Part shown: positions 6,562-14,014 of the stretch, piece after piece
How the letters are laid out: every line of letters starts with the position of its first letter
Position numbering within the stretch: position 1 is the stretch's first letter
Assembly: GCA_029747585.1 (NCBI GenBank)
Contig: JAPEVF010001094.1
Span: forward strand, 1 to 14,014
DNA from: Pleurotus djamor
Lineage: Eukaryota > Basidiomycota > Agaricomycetes > Agaricales > Pleurotaceae
Length of the DNA stretch: 14,014 bases
Reading direction: 5' to 3'
The notes under the pieces: generated by a model
What the model saw: the letters and a program-made list of their open reading frames with translations, nothing else
Told to the model about the DNA's origin: nothing
Database searches by the model: none
Translations under genes and position numbers: made by a program

Positions 6562-6963
6562 TATCTTCATCTATCAGAAATCCACTATCTGCTCATCGTT
6601 GCATCAAGCCGAAGCCCGACTCATCATGATGTCCATCCAGCATTCCGCTTCGGGTTCATCGTGCTGGAGGTAATTACCTACGAGTTTGTCAAGGAGGATA
6701 CGGCACCGATACCACCCCGTACACGGTTTGATGAATTGTTTAGGTGTGACATGCCTCATGTGCCTTTAAGGCAGTTCCATTGCGTGAGTATCTCATATCC
6801 TCAAAGCGCGGATGAAGACGGAGACGGGGATGTGGAATTTCCCCTTGATGAGCCCCGCTGTAAGTATACCGCGGTCAAATCCCAATCGCAAGATGAGGAG
6901 CAAGGAATCTCGAACGGGAGCGTCAGCAAGCTTCAACGTTCCGGGAACGAAAGGCGAGCTTGA
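6562..6963 (+). CDS. Hypothetical open frame, possibly an internal exon
   Basis: This frame is open from just after TGA 6559-6561 to TGA 6961-6963. It contains HHDVHPAFRFGFIVLEVIT, then FVKEDTAPIPPRTRFDELFR, then an acidic segment DEDGDGDVEFPLDEPR. There is no early ATG. Two good donors lie inside it, CGTGAGTATC near 6784 and CTGTAAGTATACC near 6860, and ATCTATCAG near 6576 could be an acceptor. The protein-like part is therefore probably an exon from about 6577 to 6783 or 6859. No family recognised, and neighbours give no clue. Confidence 0.3.
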   Translation, partial: YLHLSEIHYLLIVASSRSPTHHDVHPAFRFGFIVLEVITYEFVKEDTAPIPPRTRFDELFRCDMPHVPLRQFHCVSISYPQSADEDGDGDVEFPLDEPRCKYTAVKSQSQDEEQGISNGSVSKLQRSGNERRA

Positions 6964-7640
6964 TTTAGCGTATAGGGGTGAAGTATAGGAGGTGGAAAGG
7001 AAACTTGAGCGCGGATGCGGATGCCTCACGCGTGATTGGGTGATGCTTTGATCTGCGCAAGGTGCTCGAGGTGGTTAGACTATCTTTTTTAAGAAAGACT
7101 GAAATGGTGGCTTCGTGTAGAGACCCTCTTGAGCGTTGTGAGTAGCGCATAGGGGTGAAATTGAAAGTGCGTGGTCTTTTGCTGTGTTTTTCACGAAAAT
7201 GAACTTCAAGGGATTCTGATAGGTCCGTAGCGCTCATCCCTTCTTCATTCAAATTTCAGACCGGCAGCATGCCAGCCTCTAAACTACTACAAGTGACTAT
7301 CTACTGACTAGGGGACGTGGTAGGGGCATAGGGACGGGGTAGGTAGGTACGACGACGACGACACGACGACGACATAGCGTAACGACAGCGTAACGAGGGG
7401 AGGGGGAATACTGGACTTGAAGTTCACATCTCCTCGCCCTTATATACACCTCGCCACGTAGCACCAAGCAAACTCGAACAATGGCATTCGGCTCCGTCTC
7501 TCTCTTGGCTTGGGGCACACGTAAATGAAAATTTCACTACATACAGCCTGGACACTCAACAGCAAGGGCAGATTATAGCCGAGTGAAAATAGTCTGATTG
7601 TGTCATCTCGGTCCAAAATAGTACAGGGAAGAGAAGTCTA
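6964..7640. other. Spacer with simple repeats, no convincing gene
   Basis: A direct repeat GCG(T/C)ATAGGGGTGAA occurs at 6968-6982 and 7145-7159. An imperfect ACG microsatellite lies at 7349-7373, followed by two copies of AGCGTAACGA. The minus-strand frame opposite 6965-7252 has poor coding character. Confidence 0.4.
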
Positions 7641-7680
7641 TTTTCATCACGAATTACAAGTTTGACTACGGGAACGAAAC

Positions 7681-7755
7681 CTCGATTTACACGACTCAAG
7701 GCCTCGAAACCTCAGACACCCAGCACTCAGTCAAACTCGCTCGATTTACACGACT
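7681..7755 (+). repeat. Short direct repeat within a weak open frame
   Basis: CTCGATTTACACGACT occurs at 7681-7696 and 7740-7755, 59 bp apart. A plus frame from about 7662 to 7868 is open (contains LDLHDYDYFKTRKWAEEGG) but starts without ATG and overlaps the end of the minus-strand array. It is not strong enough to call a gene. Confidence 0.45.
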
Positions 7756-7864
7756 ACGACTATTTCAAGACTCGAAAGTGGGCGGAGGAGGGAGGGATAG
7801 AGTCGGTTGTCGCGGTGGATCCCGAGACGGAGGCAGATGGGAAACTCACCGCTACAGAGTCATC

Positions 7865-8729
7865 CTAGCTTCGCTCCCCCATACCGTTTGTCTTTTTCAG
7901 CCATAAATTGGAAGGCTCGGAGAGTGGGGGTACGTGTGCAATTGGAGCTGATAAGTGCCGGATGCACAGGAAACCTAGCCACGCGTGCGAGAGAGGGTAA
8001 AGGTGAGGGAAATCGGAGTCGAGGTTGAGGGAGCTCTGAGGGCGGAAAAAATGGAGTCGATCTGTATATACATCGTTTATTGGTCCGCCGAATCAATGTA
8101 GAACCACTAAATGTACTCACAGGGATCCTTCGAAGCATCTCCCAACCTAAAAACAACACCCTGCAAGTTGAAAAGGCCGAGCGCGAGCGAAAGGATGGAT
8201 GCGAGGGAAATCGGAGTCGATGGTGATAAAATGGCGTCGATCTATACATATATCGTTTTTCAGCGATCCCCCGAGTACAGAAAAGCAAACCAATACTCAC
8301 AAAGAGCCGATGGAGGGGACGGAGGGATCCCCCGGGGTGATAAAATGGCGTCAATCTGTATATACATCGATGTTCAGTGACGCTTTACGAAGAGAAATGA
8401 ATTCAACGACTTACGAGTCTCTTTCTGACCGCAAAAACCGCCGTAACAAAGAAGGAGAAGGTAGGGATGGCTTGGGTGCGATAAAATGGCGTCGTTCTGT
8501 ATGTACATCATGTTTCAGCGTTCACATCGCGACAGGGAGCGAGTTATTCAACTTACGAGTGTCAGTGTGACTCAAGTCGGGGGAAAGCGACGGAGACGAC
8601 GGGGTACGATAAAATGGCGTCGATCTGTCTATACATTGCTTATTAGCGACTCCCTCCGAGAAAAACGAGACACAAGACTTACTGGGTGTGAGATGCAGCA
8701 GCCTACTCCGTTCCTTCGCGTCGAGACAT
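7865..8729 (-). other. Predicted minus-strand multi-intron transcript with repeated exon/intron modules
   Basis: On the minus strand five successive intron-like blocks can be marked: 8682-8625 (58 nt), 8556-8497 (60), 8414-8356 (59), 8300-8242 (59) and 8120-8062 (59). Each begins GTAAGT or GTGAGT; most have a CTNA-type branch site, and all end ATACAG, AGACAG or TATAG. The exons between are 68, 82, 55 and 121 nt, each starting with a variant of ATCGACGCCATTTTATC. An upstream intron 8782-8730 (53 nt, GCTGAGAC branch, TTTTCAG) gives a 47-nt exon. Spliced in one phase, the frame from 8623 stays open through all four exons to TAG 7867-7865, but it has no ATG at the start, and the 47-nt exon has a stop in that phase. 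Translated exon starts read STPFY or IDAIL depending on phase. I recognise no protein family. It may be a spliced non-coding RNA, a gene with tandemly duplicated exons, or insertions of an intron-generating element. Confidence 0.5.
8044..8649 (-). repeat. Array of five ~41-bp short repeats carrying a splice-acceptor core
   Basis: Five copies lie at about 8044-8086, 8225-8265, 8339-8380, 8480-8520 and 8608-8649, spaced 114-181 bp apart. In plus orientation the core is AAAATGGCGTCGATCTGT, then an AT-rich stretch such as ATATACATCG and a TTTCAGCG-like end. On the minus strand this reads as a branch-site region (CGCTGAAAAAC, ACTGAAC), TGTATATACAG and the exon start ATCGACGCCATTTTATC. Similarity fades beyond this core in both directions, although the two leftmost modules also share CTCGACTCCGATTTCCCTC in the exon. 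The last copy is the first ~40 bp of large repeat copy 2. Confidence 0.9.
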
Positions 8730-8990
8730 CTGAAAACGAAGTCTCAGCTTGATTTTTGTGGTAAAAAAGGACAAGAACTCACGGAAAGCTCAAAAATCGG
8801 GCGCGGCGGGAATCACAGAGAAAATGGGAGATGCGAGACGAGAGAAGTAGTGAGGATAGAAGGGAGATTCGACTAGAATAGAGACGTTCTATGTGGACCA
8901 GACAGCATGGACGACAACGGAGTGGAAGGAGACGGCAGAGTACCGAAATGTTGCAAAGCGGAGAGACAAGGGAGCGGAGAAAAGGGGAGC

Positions 8991-9031
8991 AACAAAATGG
9001 AGTCGATCCGTATATATATTGCTGTTCGGCG
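8991..9031 (-). repeat. Diverged short repeat copy inside large repeat copy 2
   Basis: Counterpart of 601-641, with the same AAAATGGAGTCGATCCG core and the same lost minus-strand acceptor (ACGG). The tandem AACGTCCAAG pair lies at 9043-9062. Confidence 0.75.
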
Positions 9032-9698
9032 GCGACACGTACAACGTCCAAGAACGTCCAAGAGCGACGAAATTGTTGGGGAGGGACTTGAACGTAATGG
9101 TAGGAGGACAAGAGTGGTGAATACCGGATTTGGGCAATGAAGTTGAAACTCAGCCAGTCAGGGGGCCGCTCGGTTTTCCCTTCGTTCGTCAATTTTCTTC
9201 AACAAATCTGGGATTCAGAGTGTTGGGACGCTCGAATTTAGTTGTACTGGGCTGTGCGTACCAGTTTCAGAGAGAAATTCTGTGCTTCGGACCTGAGAAA
9301 CAAAAATAATCCTCGACTCCTGCTTCTCCTGTAAATCTCCTATTCTGCGTGCTCCTCCTCGTTCTGCGTCGTTTTCCACTCCTACACCACCCAGCTATGC
9401 TGTCAGCTGGTAGAATAGGCGCCCATGTTTCGTCTCAGACATCCTCACAAGCGTGGTAGTGGGAGAGAATGGAGGAGAAGGAAACGAAAGGAAACACTGC
9501 ACTCCTTCTCCTCCTCGTACCGTTCAACCGTTCTACTCGGTTCAAGGCCTCAGTTCGCCGCTCTTGGGGCAGGTCCCTGAGCGCCAAGCACTCTCGCTTA
9601 GCACCTAGCCGACGTGGCATCATTCCCAATTATTTTTCTGCACTTCTTGGATGCCGTTTCTTCGGAAACGACGATAAACACCATCCTACCTGAATTCC

Positions 9699-9706
9699 TA
9701 TAAAAG
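9699..9706 (+). promoter_or_regulatory. TATA box of the plus-strand unit, copy 2
   Basis: The same TATAAAAG with the same flanks, 160 bp upstream of the ATG at 9866. The CT-rich leader (about 9721-9846) has one extra GTTCTC unit relative to copy 1. Confidence 0.65.
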
Positions 9707-11360
9707 CCCACTTGGTTTCGCTTCAAGTCCCCATCATCCTCACTCCTCTTTCCTCTTCTACTCCTTCTCTTCTCTCTCTCCTCTTTCTCCGCCTCTGAAT
9801 TCTCATCTCTCGTTCTCGTTCTCGCTCCCGTCTCTCACTCACTGCCTTCACTTCGACTACAGCCCATGTCTCTCATCCAGTTACACTGGAGGTATGTCAG
9901 CTTTCCTAATCCTATCTATTAACACTTTACTGATCGTGGTTTATCGTCTAATAGTGAATTACTGATTGCGACCGTACTTTGACTCTTGTTCATCAATATC
10001 AACCTTCAAGTCAATAACCATCGCACGCGGAACGGTTAACACCACGGGAGTAATACCGGACTGCTCCCTCCATCCGTAAGTCTTGTATTACCTTTGATCT
10101 ACTCTTACTGACCCTTCGTACTATTTCATCTAGTATTTTTCGTGGTCCTTTGAGTATTGACCACGGTACGTCAACTCACATTTCATCAATCCAACTCTAT
10201 ACTAATTGCTTTTATCTCAGCGGCTCTCATAATCTAACAGAGTCTCAAATCGTCGGTCAGTCTTTGCCTATCATATAAGCTCACTTCCTGACTCTTGCAT
10301 TTTCGTACTACATTATACAGTGATTACTGACCGCGGTAAGTGCACTCACACTTCATCAATTCTACTAGTTACTCATTGCGTCCAGCTCACTCATTTCGCA
10401 GCGTTCCCAATTCTACTTTGTGTGAGTTCTCATTTTCTTCATGTTTCTCTACAAGTGTCGCTGACATGGTTTCGTAGACTCGTCCACTCAAGTCAATTTT
10501 CAGTGATGATACTAAATTCGTCACATCACATCATCCCCCACTCCCCATCCTCCAAAGTCACCCAACACCCGTCTCCTCCATCGTCGCCAGCAGTGCCTGG
10601 GACGCCGTCCTCGTCGTTGTCAACGACGCCAAGACACGGTACGTACTTACTCGCACCGAGTGCCTAGGCTCGATCACACACCTGGTACGTCATCCCATTT
10701 ATTTTCCAGCCCTCGCCACTGTCTTCATATTAACCGATTAGCCTTGTGCACATGTCCCTTGATTGTCGTTACTCCAGCCTACGGAACCGAATCGGTGCAA
10801 GGAATTTTCTTCGCCTAGAAGACATTTGGTAAGTAGCTCTCGTCCGTCCCTCCGCCCTAGACTCACTCGATCACGATCCCAGGCACCGTTGAAAGTTGAC
10901 CATAAGATCGACTCCTCGATTGGTGGTCTTCAGACTCCCGGCCACCATCACAGCTCCGTCGTGGACAGCACCTCTGGTCAGGGTCCCCATACGAGTCGCT
11001 GGCTGCTTTCTTGCGGTACCTGCCTGTGGGAAGGCAAGTTCACGTCCCAGTTCTGAGATCTGACCTCGTAAACTCACCCCAGCCTTGAAGCAAGCTTGCA
11101 TCACTCTCGCCCCTCCCCCTCAAATCTCTCCTGTTTGCGTCCATCATCCATGATTACCTTTTTCGTCCAGGCATCGCCCGATTTGGTAGTGTGTTCCTTT
11201 TTTGACTTGAACCACAATCCCTCACTCTTCGGAAAGCGAGGATCTTGCTACGGGACGGAGACAGGGCGCATCGGAATCTTGATACTTTCAAAGTAAGTCG
11301 ATCCATTCGCCGTTGATCGTGTTCCCAGGCGCTGAACTGATGGTTTTGATCATTTTCTAG

Positions 11361-11591
11361 ATAAACCCTTCCCAGAGATGATTCGAGGATACACGTTCAC
11401 CAACGCGTTTAAACGCCTTGGTAACACTTTGGAACCAATAGAAACGGGCCCTGGTAAGCCCTCGGCATCGGATTCAAGTGTACGAGAAACTTACCACCAC
11501 GTTGTTTCTAGATTTCCCCGACGTGCTCCGAAACTCGAAGATTACGCTGCGGGCACGGAGTACGACGGTTCGGCGGGTTGTCCCTTCAAAG
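11361..11591 (+). other. Two-exon coding segment, copy 2 (intact over 58 codons)
   Basis: Exons 11361-11453 and 11512-11591 flank a 58-nt intron (GTAAGCC to TTTCTAG). Joined in phase, they read without a stop from DKPFPEMIRGYTFTNAFKRL through FPDVLRNSKITLRARSTTV to the GTGAGT donor at 11592. Compared with copy 1, TTC/TTT in AFKRL is synonymous, while A/V and Q/R are replacements. This is the best local evidence that the unit once encoded a protein. It resembles no family I know. Confidence 0.5.
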
Positions 11592-13415
11592 GTGAGTCTA
11601 AGCTTTCTTGAATTACTGCCCTATGATGACCTGATTCATAGATTTGAGTCGTTTGTGATCATGACCACCCGGTGACCGCCCCAAGTCAAACCCGCGCACC
11701 AGAGTGTCAAGACGAACCGATGACTGTTCATAACGTTTATATCAACTGTAAGTAACCGTCTAGTATCGATTTAAACGACCCTAGAACTCACCGTGACCTT
11801 GTTTCCTAGATGGTTGACTACATACCCTCCACCCGAAAAATGATGACTACGAAGCGGCCTTGGAACTGAGCGGTCCGCTGATGCTCGTGCATAAAAGGTG
11901 AGCCTTATGACTCTTTGTTGACGGTGCTTCGTGCGGCTGAATCGAAGATTTCGGTTACTTACAGAAATGGCCGCCCTGTGAACCACCCGCGGTAGACCTA
12001 CCAAATAACAGATCGGCCTGCCTTCGTAGGCCTTCCAAGATGATCACGGACGATGCATAAACACTCGGTAAGCACCCAATCTCGTTCCAGGTCGGCTTTA
12101 AACTCACCATGACCGCATTTTCAGTTTTCCCCCACCCATCACCAGATGCTGTGATAGCGCGACGTGACTTGAATCCGACACGTTGGCGTGTTGATCCATG
12201 AGTTGTGAGTAAATGGAGTCTTTGTTGACGAGGTTTTGAAGGTCTAACTCGAAGATATGACTTTTGTAGCCGTGTCCGCCCGGTCGCCGCTACCCCACGC
12301 CAGATCTTGGATTTTTCGATCCGCTTTAAATCGACGCCCTACGATCACTAGTCAGCCACGCTCGTATGACCATGGGTCACGCTTGGCCGAGTTTTCAAGA
12401 GGCTAGGTCGTGTTTTGGGAATATGGACCATGGCTCGGGTTCTCGAGAGGTCACCTTGAAATTCGTGACAACAACCGGGGAAACGCTGCCCAACCCATCT
12501 AAGAATCATTACAAAGTCAAGGTAAGCCATTTCAATATCTTTATACGACCACTTACTCACTGATGATAGATTTTTTTCACTTTCCCCTTCATACTGGATG
12601 ACTCACTCAAATCTTAATGGAGCGGTTCGCTTATGCCTGGATATTGAAGGTATGTGATTCATTCATCGTCTAGTAACGCTGGGAAAGTACTAACACGGCT
12701 ATTCAAGGCACTACTCTTGCTTCTCCGCGCGACAAGTCACAAATTTTCGAATATCACCAGAACGCCGAAACGCCGCCCAAATCCAACCACACTCCCAAGC
12801 TCCTACGTCAATTCGACACCTAGGACCGAGTTTTGCGAAGGGATAGGTGCTGATGTTGACCATCCCTGCTGGTCCCACCTGCCCCACCGGAATCTTCGTT
12901 TGCGGCATTAAATTTGGATGGATCGGTTAGGTTCTTTTTGTCCCTGAAAGGTACGTCATACCATCGCCTTTATTGAGTATTGAGAGAGCACTGACATGAG
13001 TATTTCAGGCGCGAGGCTTGGATCTNCCCCCCGACCGACCACAAAGACTGGAATAACGTCGTAACGCCGAAACACTGTCCAAGTCGAAGAACACAGTCGA
13101 GATAGTACGTCATGCGCGCAGGTGTGGCCGAGTTTTTGAGAGGATAGGGTGGGTTTTCGAAATTTCGACCGTAGACGTCCTTCTTGGTTGAAATTTTGAA
13201 AATAGACGGAAACGCCGGGAGAGGGCTTGGAGAACGAGGGTATGACCTTGTGATGTGTATGTGTGTTGTTTCTGGCCGGTACAGTTTGTGTTTACTCACT
13301 TGTCTTTGATTTTCTCGGTCACCCCTCCATGTAGATCAGTCGTTTTCTCCCTCGAACCCTGTCCGTTCTACTCGAACGCTATATGTTCATCAAAGTAAGT
13401 TGTATGTTCGTCTTT

Positions 13416-13436
13416 ACCCGTGTTTGCGAGAGGCTG
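13416..13436 (+). other. Module M5 core, preserved only in copy 2
   Basis: The frame reads TRVCERL, another member of the GRV-ER repeat, before a TGA. The equivalent stretch in copy 1 (about 5010-5035) reads HDYERLTAVLS and has lost the RVC part. This is a place where copy 2 keeps the ancestral motif. Confidence 0.45.
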
Positions 13437-13998
13437 AGATGATGGTTTAGTTGTGCTGTCATGATCCAACCCCCGAGGCGGCACCTTGGATAACCACTCG
13501 CGCACATGGAAGGACAAAGGGAAATGATGTATTGAGGGTATAGAAAACATATGGTGAGTACTTATCATTGCTTTACGGGCTACGTTGTCCGTTTTGTACC
13601 AAGTTTGTGCTAACAATCCCTTCCAGCAGACCATCCTCTCCCTCTCATTTGCATCGAAACGCCAAGGCGCAGTAAGAAGACTCATAGGCTGGTATATGCG
13701 TGGGGCATGCTTGGTCGAGTATGCGAGAGGCTGGAGGCAGTAGCGGCGATGTTGTCGATAGGCGGCTCGGGGTAAGATGGCTAGTGGATCATCAGTAAGT
13801 GGATTGAATTGGTTTCGGAGTGGGTTGTGCTCACCTTGGATCGCGTTTTAGGGCAGGGAACAGCACGGAGGTTCAAGTTGATTGGTCGGGGTTGGGAGAG
13901 TGCGTGGCCGGTTCGAAGGAGTAGGGAGGTGTCGGTAGTGTAGTTAGCTACGGGCAATAGTTCCTTTGTGTAGATTACGCACCGAAGATGATTGAATG

Positions 13999-14014
13999 AA
14001 AAAAAAACGGCTCG
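13999..14014. other. Right junction of copy 2: A9 run and contig end
   Basis: Immediately after the last base shared with copy 1 come nine A residues and CGGCTCG, where the window ends. Copy 1 has no A run at this point. It could be the tail of a retroposed copy, or an assembly-end artefact. Confidence 0.5.

Larger units (their letters stand above)
9866..13775 (+). pseudogene. Decayed modular multi-exon gene, copy 2 (unknown family)
   Basis: This is the counterpart of 1470-5357, with the same promoter, first ATG, most splice sites and terminal frame (TAA 13773-13775). It is better preserved in some places: 11361-11591 splices to an intact 58-codon frame where copy 1 meets a stop, and 13416-13436 keeps a TRVCERL module that copy 1 has lost. 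It is worse in others: one base is missing near 10811 relative to copy 1, the acceptor before the exon ending at 12649 is deleted (CTTCATACTGG for CTTCAG plus CGCGGAATACTGG), and a +1 shift breaks the module near 12832. The two copies therefore decayed at different sites, while the stops homologous to 4414 and 4645 are shared. Confidence 0.5.
8608..13998 (+). repeat. Large direct repeat, copy 2 (5,391 bp)
   Basis: This is the second copy of 219-5580, shifted by 8,389 bp at its left edge and 8,418 bp at its right edge, so the net length difference is 29 bp. By eye 8608-8965 is identical to 219-576, whereas parts of the 3' half differ by many substitutions and small indels. Clear length differences include 6 extra bases in the CT-rich leader, about 10 extra bases near 10170 that restore an intron shortened in copy 1, and 17 extra bases near 10705. 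Unlike copy 1, its left edge continues a run of the same short repeat (8044-8607), and its right edge meets an A9 run. Confidence 0.95.

Noticed and set aside
7349..7373. ACG microsatellite as a coding repeat
   Set aside because: It is short and imperfect, and the surrounding frames have stops and no gene-like composition.
7860..8354. 164-codon continuous minus-strand frame across the short-repeat array
   Set aside because: It runs through strong donor and acceptor sites and owes its length to repetition of the same module; a spliced reading is more consistent.
8044..8649. CRISPR-like array
   Set aside because: Repeat units are imperfect, spacing varies from 114 to 181 bp, no cas genes are present and the DNA is fungal.
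8779..9192. 137-codon minus-strand frame in copy 2
   Set aside because: It has no ATG, is broken by a 1-bp indel in copy 1, and has low-complexity serine/leucine/arginine composition. It may be partly exonic but is not supported as a protein.

Overview
The window looks like fungal nuclear DNA, most likely a filamentous basidiomycete, though the clade is an inference. Two things support this. The first 218 bp encode a fragment of a PDR-type (ABCG) drug-efflux transporter. The rest is full of short fungal-style introns (mostly 53-73 nt, GTRAGT or GTAYGT donors, CTNAY-like branch sites 10-25 nt before AG). No tRNA, rRNA, CRISPR array, bacterial operon or complete recognised gene is visible. Two ambiguous bases (4154, 13026) and the abrupt ends suggest a draft contig.

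Layout: (1) 3-218, transporter fragment, cut off at 218/219. (2) 219-5580, copy 1 of a 5.36-kb unit. (3) 5581-8607, single-copy spacer with two orphan open frames, a small ACG microsatellite and, at 8044-8607, an array of a ~41-bp repeat. (4) 8608-13998, copy 2 of the unit in the same orientation (5.39 kb). (5) 13999-14014, an A9 run and 7 further bases.

The duplicated unit has two arms. Its left arm holds minus-strand exon/intron structure that continues, in copy 2, into the short-repeat array. Five successive predicted introns of 58-60 nt share nearly the same 3' end and the same first ~17 exon bases. Its right arm starts with a TATA box (1309, 9699) and a CT-rich tract, then a plus-strand unit of many small exons and introns made of repeated modules. 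In its 3' half I found a previously unannotated amino-acid repeat, core [LC]-G-R-V-[CF]-E-R-[LI], carried by modules spaced at or near 300 bp. The best-preserved neighbouring pair is exactly 300 bp apart, each with a 58-nt intron. Synonymous differences between modules and between copies show that these frames were once under protein-level selection. Each module now carries stops or frameshifts, so I call the plus-strand unit a decayed, modular multi-exon gene of unknown family. A spliced non-coding RNA or an unresolved splice pattern remains possible.

The two copies are a patchwork of identical and clearly diverged stretches. No gene here can be assigned a function beyond the transporter fragment.
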